Shown: positions 1-10,565 of the stretch, piece by piece
How positions within the stretch are numbered: the stretch's first letter is position 1
Layout: each line of letters opens with the position of its first letter
Origin: Pegoplata infirma
Lineage: Eukaryota; Arthropoda; Insecta; Diptera; Anthomyiidae
Assembly: GCA_963921195.1 (NCBI GenBank)
Contig: OY992540.1
Location: 175,059,896 to 175,123,895 of the forward strand
Reading direction: 5' to 3'
Length of the DNA: 64,000 bases
Made by a program: the position numbers and the translations under genes
Notes under the pieces: model-generated
What the model was told of the DNA's origin: nothing
Databases searched by the model: none
Seen by the model: only the letters and a program-made list of their open reading frames with translations

Positions 1-252
1 ATTTAACTATTTTTTTTTTGTTCGTTCGGTCAAAAAATAATCAGTGAGAGTAACGAATAAAAAACGAATACAAAATACATAAAAACTTAAAAATTGAACA
101 ACTGACAATGAGATTACTTTAGACCAGTCATGCGCATTTTTGTAATTCCTATTCCCGCGGGAATAGGCTTAAAAATGCTGCACATACACTATAAAATTCT
201 GTTGCTTGAGCAAATTTGTTGACTTTTCGCTTGCTACTACCCACACAAGCAT
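1..252. other. No gene seen
   Basis: AT-rich flank of the foldback element. It has an ATTCCTATTCCCGCGGGAAT stretch near 148-171, reminiscent of the palindromic words at 63393-63929, but no inverted partner was found. Confidence 0.4.
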
Positions 253-839
253 AACCCAGCAGAAATAAATCGAGATTTTGGCGACACAGCATCTATTTAT
301 AGCATACCGAAGCGCATCCAAAGAGCGCTCTTAAGGATGCAGTAAAAGTAAAGGGAAAAAAGTTTAATTTTTTGTTAAGATTTTTTATATAAAACTTACA
401 ATTTAAAATTATTTTTTGATTAAATTTCACACTTGCTTTCCTTTTTAATATTTTTAACACTTTTTGAATGAAAAAGTATGAGTTTTGGACGAAGACAGAT
501 GATTTCACTGCATCATTATTGCGCATTTATCAGCGCTGCAAAGAGTGCTTCAATCATAACATATTTAACACATTTTGAATGATGATAAATAGGCTAACCA
601 AAAAACAGCAAATGCTTTTTTGTTATTTCAAAGAATAAACCGATTTGGATTAAACACAGTCTGATAACGAAAAAACACAAATATTAAAATTTTGTTTTAA
701 CTTTTTTGCATATTTTTTCATTTATTGGTATGTTTTTTATCTCATTTTTACATTTTATTCTCTTTCTTACAACTTTTTTCTTGTAATTTATCTAGATTAT
801 TATTTTTTTTTTAAATCAAAAAAATGTTGCTAAAATTTT

Positions 840-2045
840 TACAAATACATATGTATTTCAAAAAAATGTTTGCAGATTTTAAAATATTTTTCAGTATTTT
901 TAAAAACAATTTTTGACTACACAATTTCCACTTTAATTTCAAATAATACAAATTATATTACGAAAAACTTACAATCATATTTTAGAAACTTAAATTATAT
1001 TTATAAAATTTCCAATTATATTTCAAAAATTTCCAATTATTTTTCAGAAATTTTCATTTATAACTCAAAAATTTCCAATTATATTTAAAAAATTTTCCAA
1101 TTATATTTCCTAAATTTCTATTTCAGAAACTTCCACTTATATTTCAGAAATTTCCATTTATATTACAAAAATTTCCAATTGTATTTAAGAAATTTACATT
1201 TGTATTTCCAAAATTTTCTAAATACTTTTCAGAAAATTCCATTTGTATTTTAAAAATTTCCATTTTGATTTCAAAATTTTCAATTTTTTTTTTGCTATTA
1301 GGAAAATTCCATTTAAATTTTAAAAAAATTCCATGTGTATTTTAGAAATTTCCAATTGTGTTTCAAAAATTTCTATTTCAAAATTTTCTAAACTCTTTCC
1401 AGAAAATTCATTTATATTTCCAAATAAATAATTTAGAAAATTAAAAATACAAATGTAAAATTCTTAAATACAGTTGGAAATTTCTGAAACATTAATAGAT
1501 GTTTCTGAAATATAAATGGAAATTTCTGAAATATAAATGGAAATTTTTGAAATACAAATGGAATTTTCTGATATATAAATAGAAATTTCTGAAATATAAA
1601 TGGATATTTCTGAAATATAATTTGTATTTTCTGAAATAAAAGTGGAAATGGTATAATTCAGAACTTTGAACTTTTTTTGACATAAAAATGTTTAATTTTT
1701 TTCAAATTGTATTTCAGAAATAGTCAATTGTATTTCAGAAACATTTAATTGTATTCTAGATTTTCAAATTGTGTTCCAGAAAGAGTCAATTGTATTTCAG
1801 AAACAGTCAATTGTATGTATTGATTGTATGTATTGTTGACCTTTGTATTTCAGAAATTTTCAACTGAAATTTCTGATATACACTTGCTTAAATCTGAAGT
1901 ACAATTGAGTATTTCTGAAATACAATTGAAATACAATTCTGAAATACAATTGGAAAATCAGAAATACAATTGTCTATTTCTGAAATTCTATTGGAAAATC
2001 TGAAATAGAATTGACTATTTTTGAAATACAATTGAAAATGGTGTA
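840..2045. repeat. Inverted arrays of a degenerate ~20-bp unit (TTTCAGAAATTTCCATTTAT)
   Basis: Tens of degenerate copies of a unit built on TTTCAGAAATTTCCA. They read on the plus strand from about 960 to 1430, as the reverse complement (GGAAATTTCTGAAATATAAA) from about 1470 to 1650, plus again (TTGTATTTCAGAAA) at 1700-1860, and reverse (TTTCTGAAATACAATTG) at 1865-2040. This block organisation is that of a foldback-type transposon whose arms are made of short direct repeats. Open frames over it, such as the YFRN-rich one at 1492-1683, are translations of the repeat. Confidence 0.75.
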
Positions 2046-2470
2046 GATCATCACGCGGGAACTTTTTTCCCCTTGTCTTATTTTACCTATTTACAAAAGT
2101 AACCAGCCAATGACAATAAGAAATATTCTTGCCAAATTTCCGGGGGATAGCTCTTTTGGTTTGGCCATCGTGTCTTTCCCAGACGGACATCGTTAAAATG
2201 TCTTAGCATGAAGAATGATAATGTGGTAATAATTTATACATCAATTTTAAATTGGGATTTGCTACGTGTCTCACCCATATCGGTTTTAATACCATTAGGC
2301 TAAATTTCAGGTTGTTCTTTGGCATCTGTAGTGTTGACAGTTTTTTTTTTGTTTCCCCTTTGCTAAAATTATTATCCAGCAAATTTAACAGCGAATCAAT
2401 CCAAATTTGTTGACAGTCTTGCTTTTTTGGTTCTACTAATTAACGTTCACCTTTCGTGCCCACACGTTTC

Positions 2471-2599
2471 ATGGCACAACCGCAGGAACAGCCTCTTGTG
2501 GGATGTTGGACTTGTAAAACATTACCATTTGAGGGCCACAATATTCTTTACCACCGAACACATTTTTTAAGGAAGAATTGCCCACAAAACGTAAGGTAA
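2471..2599 (+). other. Candidate short exon or ORF with Cys/His spacing, unknown
   Basis: An ATG opens a 42-codon frame (MAQPQEQPLVGCWTCKT...) with the pattern CxxC, then HxxxxxHxxH, then a late C, like a degenerate zinc-binding motif. After codon 40 comes AAC|GTAAGG, which would make a serviceable splice donor, and the frame stops two codons later. Local GC is higher than its surroundings. It could be the first exon of a lost transposase or chance. I do not recognise the protein. Confidence 0.2.
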
Positions 2600-2639
2600 C
2601 TTTAGTCAAATTATTCATCTTTTTTATTAAGATTTTTTC

Positions 2640-2850
2640 TTTATTCTGCTTAAATCAGCACTTAAAAGATACATGAATTCACTGCATCTTTATTCTGCTT
2701 AAATCAGCTCTGAAAAGACACATGAATTCACTGCATCTTTATAGCGCTTAATCAGCGCTTTAAAAGTATGCTTTAATTAGCGCTCTAAAGACACGGGATT
2801 TCAGTGCATCTTAAGAGCGCTTTTTCTGTGTATCCAACTAGCGCTCTAAA
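2640..2850. repeat. Tandem repeat, ~52-bp unit, four decaying copies
   Basis: The unit begins TTCTGCTTAAATCAGC, passes through AAAAGA-ACATGAATTCACTGCATC and restarts. The first two copies (2640-2692 and 2693-2744) are nearly identical. The next two are diverged and enriched for the AGCGCT palindrome. It lies just inside the right end of the foldback element 255-2961. Confidence 0.7.
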
Positions 2851-3060
2851 GTGGGACATCGCCTTAGAGAATCATGCATGAATTCAGCACGTTTGGAAGC
2901 GCTACTTGACTCGAGTTTCCTTTCCAAAAGCTGCTGCCAGTTCAGCAAAATTTCTGCTGGGAAATGTTATAGTATGTGTGTGCGCATCGCTGCTTTAGAC
3001 TGATGTAGAGAAAACATTAAAATACATATCGCTCCTCAGCCAGAAATTGCCAACGGTACA

Positions 3061-3286
3061 AAAAAATTGAACTGGCAGAACATTGGCTACACGAAAAATA
3101 CTACGTTTTGCAGAAATATCGAATAGCATAAAAAATATGTACTGGTTATACCAAATATACTAGGCTTTGTCGAAATTTCTCATTACATATACAGTACAAA
3201 AAAAAATGTACTGGCAAATCATTGGCTACACAAAAAATACTACGCTTTGTCGAAATTTCTCATTACATATACAGTACAAAAAGGTA
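3061..3286. repeat. Direct repeats with CTTTGTCGAAATTTCTCATT core
   Basis: A segment of about 80 bp occurs twice almost exactly (about 3163-3213 and 3244-3285; it includes ACATATACAGTACAAAAA), with a more diverged copy near 3061-3150. The copies also share ACTGGCA...CATTGGCTACAC before them. No coding signal was seen. Confidence 0.6.
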
Positions 3287-3293
3287 AGAGTGT

Positions 3294-3748
3294 TAAATTC
3301 GGCTGTGCGGAATCTTTTATACCCTCCAACATGAAAAAAAATAAAAAAAATTGCAGGGGCGTTTCTTTTTTTTTGGGGGGGGGGGGGCTCGGTAGTGGTT
3401 ATTGGGGGGGCAAATTTCATCTATAATATGTGTTTAAAAATTCATTCTTATGCTTTCTGTACAAGTTTCTCATTATTTAAAAATTATATAAAAAATGTCG
3501 GTTTTTTTTGGCCCGTCAACCTTTTGAGGGTGTGGATAAAAAAAATCTTTAAATATTAATGAAGTTATAAATCTTTTGTGCACAAAGCAGAATAAATTAA
3601 ACTTGTAATTATATTTCGCGAGGGGAAGGGGTCCCCAACTCACCGGCCCCTACCACCACCCCTCCCCCCCAAAACGCCCCCTTCAAATTTTTATTTTATT
3701 TTATTATATATTGAAGGGTATAGAAGATTCGGCACAGCCGAATTTAAA
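3294..3748. mobile_element. MITE with TTAAATTCGGCTGTGC inverted ends
   Basis: TTAAATTCGGCTGTGC-GAATCTTTTATACCCT at the left is matched in inverse at the right (AGGGTATAGAAGATTCGGCACAGCCGAATTTAA). The interior is low complexity, with a G run near 3376 and a C run near 3660 that also pair in inverse. A fragment with the same end occurs near 62440-62462. There is no coding capacity; a target duplication was not resolved. Confidence 0.65.
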
Positions 3749-3752
3749 GGCC

Positions 3753-4058
3753 TAGGCACTTGAGCGCTACTGGAGCGGTGCTGTAGCGTGACGGGCTGTT
3801 GTATTTTTCAAGCACTTACTGATTCCGTTTCAACGTGTCATATTAATTTACAAATTTAATTTGAAAAAGTGGTTATTTGTGATTTTTTTTATTTTATATA
3901 TACAGAAAAACATTTTTTTCTTTTATTAATATTTATTTGTCAATTCTGCCACAAAAATAAAAAAATTTCAACACAAAATAAAAAATAAAATCAGGATTTT
4001 TTTTTAATTTTCTAAGTTCGGCCGCTACAGCACCGTCACGTATTCGTTTAAGTACCTA
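3753..4058. mobile_element. 306-bp MITE, TAGGCACTTGAGCG ends
   Basis: The left end TAGGCACTTGAGCG is inverted at the right as CGTTTAAGTACCTA. A better conserved inverted pair, GGTGCTGTAGCGTGACGG and GCTACAGCACCGTCACG, lies just inside. The flanking 8 bases do not match, so the hAT-like class is only suggested by the TAG start. Confidence 0.55.
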
Positions 4059-4614
4059 TTTCTATTTATATTAATACAAGCTAACGTATCAGCTGACACG
4101 TCTCCGAACCGTATTCGCTCAAGTAATTATGCCTTAACACTCTCACTTGTTTTTTGTATATTTGTTCAACAAATGAAATATTTTTATGCCATATGAAGTT
4201 TACTGACCTACATTTGGAACAAGAAGATAAAGAAATGCGATTTTTTTGGCCCGACCCCTTTTAAGGTCGTGGTTATAGAAAATATTACAAAATAATGATA
4301 AAAGTGTGTTTTTGGGCGTACATATCGTAAAAAATGAATTTGTAAACATTTTTGAAAAGAGGGAAAAGGTGTTCTCCAACGTTTCCCACCGACTCCCTCC
4401 AACTTAAAAAACTTTGTACTAATTTCTGCTTCATCTGACACTTCCAACTCGTTCAACACATCCGTTTTCTAAAAATTTTTAGAAAATTATAAACTTTTTA
4501 TAGACAATATGGTTTTCTGTATCACTGACGAAACAATACACGAACGAAAGCTACCCTTACGAATACGTAATGAAATCAGTTTCCATAACATTTTCGTTTG
4601 ATTACGTAATTATA

Positions 4615-5455
4615 CCCTACACCACACTGTGGTACAGGGTATAATGAGTTTGTGCTGATGTTTGTAACTACCCGAAATATTGGTCCTAGACCCACCTTTA
4701 AGTATACCGATCGACTCAGAATCACTTTTTGAGTCGATTTAGCGATGTCCGTCCGTCCGTCCGTCTGTCCGTCCGTCCGTCCGTCTGTCTGTCTGTCCAT
4801 GTAAACGGTGTAAACACGATACAGGTCGCAATTTTTAATCAATTGACTTGAAATTTGAAACTTAAGTCTCTCTTGGCCCAAGGACGAAGCCTATTGAAAT
4901 TGGAAAAAATCGGTCCATATTTAGACCTAGCCCCCATACAAAGGTCCTCTTTAGTTTTGGCTCAAATGACTCTAATAACCGTATTATAGAAGATATCGCT
5001 TTGAAATTTGGATGGTAAACATGTTTTGTCTTCACATATCATCATTCCGAATTTCAAAGAAATCGGAACAGTTCTTTTTGTAGCCCCCATACAAACCACC
5101 TTCCCGATTTTCACATAAATGTCTCAAATTTCATGAAAATAGAAAATATTTAATTAAAATTTTGTTTGTGTATGTTAAACGCGTACTTAAATAACCTTAT
5201 CAAACCTGATAATCATCGGACCAGTTTTGGACTCAGGCCCCTTGTGAAAATTTCGCCCGATATTCAGTTAAAGCGGTTTATTGTCAACAAATAGAAGCCT
5301 ATTTCACTCAAATTTGATTTGTGAGTGTTTTCTTCACTTATTACAGGTTTTACAACATATAGATCTAATCGATCCATGGGACCCATTTTCCGGGAAACCT
5401 TGGTGTAGGGTATTATATGGTCGGTCTTGACCGACTATAATTTTCTTACTTGTTT
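4615..5455. repeat. Dispersed repeat with TACCCTACACCA ends and GTCC/GTCTG tandem tract
   Basis: It starts with TATACCCTACACCACACTG and ends near TTGGTGTAGGGTATTATATG followed by a GGTCGGTCTTGACCGACTATA palindrome. At 4746-4797 is a tandem GTCCGTCC/GTCTG tract. This kind of non-coding repeat is widespread in fly genomes. A decayed relative with the same GATGTCCGTCCGTC tract lies at about 6085-6200, and another near 58395. No transposase was seen. Confidence 0.6.
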
Positions 5456-6566
5456 CTTTTAGTTAGTTACGTTTTTCTTGACCATTTGTCAAATTACAGT
5501 ATTGCCACAAAGTTTTTTTTTTTAAGTTTGTTTATATTTTTCTTGTAAAAATTATCTAAATTAAACGATGTGACAACCGCAACACATCAGCTAAAGAAAC
5601 AGCTGATCAAATTTCATGTTTATAAAAAAAAAAAAAAAATTTTATCTAAATCAGATTTTTTTTTTTATTCTTTGATTGTGTATATAAATTGGGTTTAGAC
5701 GTCTTCATTTCACTTATTTGTTTTGATATACATACATTTTTATCAAAACTTTTATTGATAAAACATTCACATTTTTCATCTATTTTTGGAAAATTGTACA
5801 CAAACAATAAACGAATGCTATTTTTCATTCGTCTTTGACATTTCAATTCGCTTTGTAAAAAATGAAAAAAATTAAGAAAAAATTACAACTGTTACGTTTT
5901 TGTTCAACTAAACTGACATCTGCAATACATAACCTGACCAACTGTTTTTGTCCAAAAAGCGGGATGGAAAGGTTGAAAAAGCGGGATTTTGGTCTAAAAA
6001 GCGGGACTTTTTCATATCCTCAATTTAGTAATAGTAATTTCGAAAAAGAATAAAAATTAATTTTCAATCGATTTTAATTCAACGTAGTGATGTCCGTCCG
6101 TCTCTCTGACTGTCTGTATGGCATACTTTCGAAAGGAAGTAGTTCTTAATTTTTCCGGTCAGGTTGATATTGAATTTTAGCGAAATCGGTCCAGTGGTTC
6201 AAAAGTTATGAGCAAAACCGTGAATTTTAGTTTGGTTTCGCCTCCAATTCACGTATTAAATAAAACGTTGAACACGCTTCGAAAGACATTGGTAAGCCAC
6301 AAAAATAGTTTTCAAAATATTTTGTTGAAAATTTTGGAATTTCGCTGCTCCTCAACCCAGGATTTGTTATACGAACTGAAATACCTGGTAATTTTGTTTG
6401 AGGAAATTTACAAAAATAATTTGGCAGATTTGAAAAATATGTCAAATTCAAAAATTATATTTTGTACCAAATTAATATGGGTTACCGATATCCCGACAAT
6501 TATATATATCTTATCTGATTTGTCAATGTTAAAAATAATATTTTGTTTTGAACATATTCATAAAAA

Positions 6567-6676
6567 TATATTTTGTGAGGATGTTTATTCTGGCTCGAGG
6601 TCATTATTTTCTTTACTAATTAAAACCATGATATTCTCATAGTATAATTTTCAAGAAAATTATTTTTTGTTTTAAA
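6567..6676 (+). repeat. 110-bp direct repeat, left copy
   Basis: By eye identical over 110 bp to 12325-12434, in the same orientation. The pair brackets the LINE at 6869-12076 plus about 430 bp of unrelated element sequence. It is far too long to be a target duplication and lacks LTR-type ends. Confidence 0.85.
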
Positions 6677-6971
6677 TTTATTTATGTTGGTCATTTTTGC
6701 AAGACTTAATCGACACGTGTTTCGGAATTTGTCAAGATTCCATTGTCAAGATTATTTAGCAAAAATAGAAACGATATACTACAAAGTAGCAAACGAGTCT
6801 AATGACAAATCGTTTTTGCACAAACTAAAACATTAATACATATTCGACTCTATCCACAATGTGAATTAGGTTAGGTTAGGTTAGGTTGTAAGTGGCTGCT
6901 GACGTTTTACGTCAACACACGTAGACTCTGAGGTCCATTGTGATACCACGGGATCGTAATAGGTTTCCCTA

Positions 6972-9900
6972 CTAGTCCCTGTCGTTAAACCAGTTTGAGC
7001 TTCTTATGAAACTCCTTAGATGTTGAATTTTGACATCCGACAAATCTGAAAGATCGTACAGCTCCCTAGATCCCAGTGAAGCAAGTCGCTGACCAGAAAG
7101 TGCCGGGCAATGGCAAATAAAGTGTTCGATAGTTTCCAACTCCTCTTCATCCATGCAACTTCGGCAAAAGTCATTCGACGGCACATTTAACCGCTCTGCG
7201 TGCTTCCCTATAAGACAGTGTCCGGTAATTATAGAAACCACCGTTGAAATCTCTCCTCTTGGAAGCGATATCAGCTCACTTGTGCGCCCCTGATTAAGAG
7301 AAGGCCAAATCAGTCGTGTTGTCTCACACGTCCATCCATTTGCCCATCTTTGATTAGTCTCCGTCGCAGAACAAAGCCGTAGGTTTTGCTTGCAAGTTTC
7401 TAGAGGCGTACCAACACATTCCAATTCTGTTGGAACCTGTAAGGTAGTTCCTAGTCTTGCAAGCTCATCGGCTTTGCAATTCCCTGGAATGTCTCTGTGC
7501 CCTGGGACCCATATGAGTCGTATGTTAAACTGCTTGGCCATCTCATTTAAAGACGTGCGGCAGTTAAGGGCAGATCTTGTTTTCAGAAACATTGAATCCA
7601 GGGACTTGACCGCGGCTTGACTGTCAGTATAGATGTTGACTGCGGTTGTAGACAAGACATTGCAGCTCAACCAGTCAGCCACTTCTTTTATTGCCAGCAT
7701 CTCTGCCTGGTAAACACTGCAATGATCTGGCAATCTACGAGCCAGGCTCAACCCAAGCTCTTCCGAATAGACTCCAAAGCCCACTTGTTCGTGCAGCCTC
7801 GATCCATCTGTGTAAAAATTTATGGTAGCTCCACTACCCGGAGTATCCCCCATCCAAGACTCCCTGGATGGTATCATAGTGGTAAAGTGGCGCTCAAAGA
7901 GGCTCAAAGAGGGAGCACAGTCCACATTTTGTGGTATTGTTATCTTTTTCAAGATTGCGCTATGGCCACAATCACTGCTCCTCCATTGCAGCGTGCTATT
8001 AAGTCGAATTGCCGATGCAGCCGCATACTGCCTACCCAATATGTCCAAGGGTATCAGGTGAAGGAGGATTTCTAATGCAGCCGTAGGTGTAGTACGAAGA
8101 GCACCAGTGATGCACATTGACGCCATTCTCTGTACCTTCGTGATAAAGACAAAGTTCGCTTTTGTTTCCAAAGCAGGCCACCAGACAATGATTCCATACA
8201 GCAAAATTGGACGCACCACTGCTGTATAGATCCAATGAACGACTTGAGGGCTAAAACCCCATCGTTTTCCAATGGCCCTTTTACAGGAATACAAAGCAAT
8301 CGTTGCTTTTCTCACCCGTTCCTCAATATTACGCCTGAAATTCAGCTTCCTATCTAGAAATACTCCAAGATACTTGGCTCCATCTGAGAAGGTGATTTCA
8401 GTACCGTCCAGAGAAATAGGATCAAAAGCAGGAATCTTATTTTTCCTTGTAAACAAAACAAGCTCTGTTTTACTAGGATTAACTCCTAGGCCACAGTCTC
8501 TTGCCCATTTAGACAGATCTTTCAGAGAACCCTGAAGAATGTCCCGCAATGTTGGCAGATGCTTCCCCTTTACCGCTATCGCGACATCGTCAGCATATGC
8601 GATAACATGACAACCACGTGCTTCTAGAGATAGTAGCATTGAATTCAGTGCCAGGTTCCAAAGAAGCGGCGAAAGAACACCTCCTTGTGGTGTGCCCCTA
8701 TTGACAAATCGAGATATGACGGACGCTCCCAATTCAGACGTTATACGTCTATTGGCAAGTAGGTTTTCCACCATTAAAACGATTTCACGCTTTACTCCCA
8801 GACCAGACAATGCCAATATTATCGATTCTGGAATGACATTATTAAAAGCCCCCTCAATATCAAGAAAGGCCACCATAGTGTACTCCTTTACCGAAAGCGA
8901 TCTCTCGATGGTACCAACGAGCTCATGAAGAGCTGTTTCCGTTGATCGTCCCTTGCTGTATGCATGTTGCTTTGTCGAAAGCAACCTCGGGTCAATCACT
9001 CTACGCAAATATGAGTCTATCATTCGTTCCATTGTCTTTAACAAAAAAGAAGACAGACTAATTGGTCTGAAATCCTTCGGAGCTGTGTGGGAACTTTTCC
9101 CAGCCTTCGGGATAAATACGACTCTGGTATCCCTCCATTTTAAAGGAATATACGACCAATTGATGCATGCTGTGTATAGATTATACAGCAACGGGGCTAT
9201 ATAGTCCAACACTTGCTGCAACTCAGCCGGGATTATACCATCAGGTCCCGGAGATTTATAGGGCCTGAAGCTTTTTATCGCCCAGATTAATGTTGGCATA
9301 TTTATTATTTCCGAAGCAATTTCAGATGCTTGGGCGTCAGAACGTTCCAAAGCTTGAAACGGCGTCATGGAATTGCCCGGAAAATGCGTGTTTAAAAGGA
9401 GATCCAGCGACTCTCCACTGGAGGAAGACCACACCCCATTAGGATCTTTCAGGTATCCTAGGGTGCAAGGAGAAGAAGCCAGAACCTTGCGCAGCCTGGA
9501 TGCCTCAGAAACGTCTTCTATGTTTCCACAGAAGTTTTTCCAAGAATCACATTTGGCATTTCTGATCATCTTTTTATAACTCTTAAGTTGCAGCCTGTAT
9601 GCAGACCAGTCCTCGTCCGCTCTTGAAAATTTAGCCTTATTAAAGAGCTTTCTGCAGGAATCTCTGCTCGTCTGCAACTCATTTGACCACCAAGGTGGCT
9701 TTTTTTTCCCTCTAGGCTTTGCAGAAGGGCAAGACGCATCCAGGCACCTATTACAAACATTTGTTATATGGTCAACCAGACAGTCAATTTCCGCTAAACT
9801 ATGCGGTTCAGATAGGGGTACTTCATCCAAAAGCAAAGAAAAAGTCTCCCTATATTTCACCCAGTTTGTTCTTCTCAGATTTCTAGAGACTGTCTCAACC

Positions 9901-10565
9901 GGGGCACGCTCCCTGAGTAAAAACTCAATGTACCGATGATCTGAGAAAGAATGCTCTTCCAAAACTCTCCAGTCATCAATTCTATCAGACAATGTATCTG
10001 ATACAAGTGTTACGTCAAGAACCTCTTGCCGCGTACTTGTAACGAAAGTTGGTTCACTACCCTTGTTACAAATATACAGGTTAGTGCTTAACAAAAACTC
10101 CAAAAGTGATTCGCCTCTATCATTTGTGTCTGTACTACCCCATATCGAATGATGTGCATTAGCATCACAGCACACTAGTAACTGGTGTCCCCTAGATTCA
10201 GACTCCCGAATCAGACCGCCAACCTTCTCCGGGGGTATTGGCCCCGGATTAGGAAAATACGCAGAGGCGAGCCAAATAGATTTCCCATGAAGCTCTAAGC
10301 TAGCCGCTGTAACATCCATATCACTAAAAGTTGATAAAAAGAATATATTTAAGCCATTTTTCGCCAAGATGCAGGCTCTTGGTGAGCCCTCACCTTTGGC
10401 AACCATCAACTTAAACCCAGGGGTCTTCAATCCGCAAACCCTGCCACCCCGCACCCAGGGCTCTTGGATAAAAACCAAGTCAACTGCTCCTGTCGTCAGG
10501 CGCAGCAATAGTGCAGCTGAGGCTGCCTTACAGTGATGGAGGTTTATTTGTAGGAACCGCAACAT
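6972..10565 (-). CDS. ORF2 polyprotein: APE endonuclease, reverse transcriptase, RNase H
   Basis: 1197 codons from the ATG at 10565; the open frame continues upstream to 10703. I chose the internal ATG because MLRFLQINLHH is where endonuclease similarity starts. In order: AP-like endonuclease (QINLHH, FIQEPW, CCDANAHHSIWG, SDHRYIEF); RT with KSPGPDGI, the RPISL region, LDIEGAFNN, TPQGGVLSPLLWN and catalytic YADD; RNase H with FYTDGS, QAEMLAI, YTDSQAA and GHRDIPGNCKADELA; and a C-terminal Cys/His motif (CRSC...HFICHC). All catalytic residues I can check are present and there is no stop or frameshift. RNase H after RT, together with the endonuclease start, points to the LOA clade of the R1 group. 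It overlaps ORF1 by 38 nt in another frame, which implies reinitiation or leaky scanning. Confidence 0.94.
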   Translation of the reverse strand: MLRFLQINLHHCKAASAALLLRLTTGAVDLVFIQEPWVRGGRVCGLKTPGFKLMVAKGEGSPRACILAKNGLNIFFLSTFSDMDVTAASLELHGKSIWLASAYFPNPGPIPPEKVGGLIRESESRGHQLLVCCDANAHHSIWGSTDTNDRGESLLEFLLSTNLYICNKGSEPTFVTSTRQEVLDVTLVSDTLSDRIDDWRVLEEHSFSDHRYIEFLLRERAPVETVSRNLRRTNWVKYRETFSLLLDEVPLSEPHSLAEIDCLVDHITNVCNRCLDASCPSAKPRGKKKPPWWSNELQTSRDSCRKLFNKAKFSRADEDWSAYRLQLKSYKKMIRNAKCDSWKNFCGNIEDVSEASRLRKVLASSPCTLGYLKDPNGVWSSSSGESLDLLLNTHFPGNSMTPFQALERSDAQASEIASEIINMPTLIWAIKSFRPYKSPGPDGIIPAELQQVLDYIAPLLYNLYTACINWSYIPLKWRDTRVVFIPKAGKSSHTAPKDFRPISLSSFLLKTMERMIDSYLRRVIDPRLLSTKQHAYSKGRSTETALHELVGTIERSLSVKEYTMVAFLDIEGAFNNVIPESIILALSGLGVKREIVLMVENLLANRRITSELGASVISRFVNRGTPQGGVLSPLLWNLALNSMLLSLEARGCHVIAYADDVAIAVKGKHLPTLRDILQGSLKDLSKWARDCGLGVNPSKTELVLFTRKNKIPAFDPISLDGTEITFSDGAKYLGVFLDRKLNFRRNIEERVRKATIALYSCKRAIGKRWGFSPQVVHWIYTAVVRPILLYGIIVWWPALETKANFVFITKVQRMASMCITGALRTTPTAALEILLHLIPLDILGRQYAAASAIRLNSTLQWRSSDCGHSAILKKITIPQNVDCAPSLSLFERHFTTMIPSRESWMGDTPGSGATINFYTDGSRLHEQVGFGVYSEELGLSLARRLPDHCSVYQAEMLAIKEVADWLSCNVLSTTAVNIYTDSQAAVKSLDSMFLKTRSALNCRTSLNEMAKQFNIRLIWVPGHRDIPGNCKADELARLGTTLQVPTELECVGTPLETCKQNLRLCSATETNQRWANGWTCETTRLIWPSLNQGRTSELISLPRGEISTVVSIITGHCLIGKHAERLNVPSNDFCRSCMDEEELETIEHFICHCPALSGQRLASLGSRELYDLSDLSDVKIQHLRSFIRSSNWFNDRD

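Larger units (their letters stand above)
255..2961. mobile_element. Foldback element, CCCAGCAGAAAT ends, 2-bp duplication
   Basis: Ends are inverted copies: CCCAGCAGAAAT at 255 and ATTTCTGCTGGG at 2950-2961, flanked on both sides by AA. A second inverted pair lies inside: AGAGCGCTCTTAAGGATGCA near 332-345 against TGCATCTTAAGAGCGCT near 2804-2822. It contains the sub-repeat array 840-2045 and the tandem repeat 2640-2850. No transposase frame is present, so it is non-autonomous. The superfamily is not assigned. Confidence 0.6.

Noticed and set aside
4576..4881. Open frame with TDGRTDGQTDGRTD repeat (101 codons)
   Set aside because: It is the translation of the GTCCGTCCGTCTG tandem tract in a dispersed non-coding repeat.
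6208..6642. 144-codon plus-strand frame in the hAT-like element
   Set aside because: No recognisable motif, AT-rich composition, a complementary frame exists on the other strand, and no related frame elsewhere in the window.
6867..6890. TTAGG repeats as an interstitial telomere
   Set aside because: Only three units, positioned exactly at the 3' end of a LINE and repeated at the 3' end of another copy; it is the element's tail.
7390..9760. Numerous plus- and minus-strand frames over the intact LINE
   Set aside because: They lie antisense or out of frame to ORF2, which has all the domain motifs.
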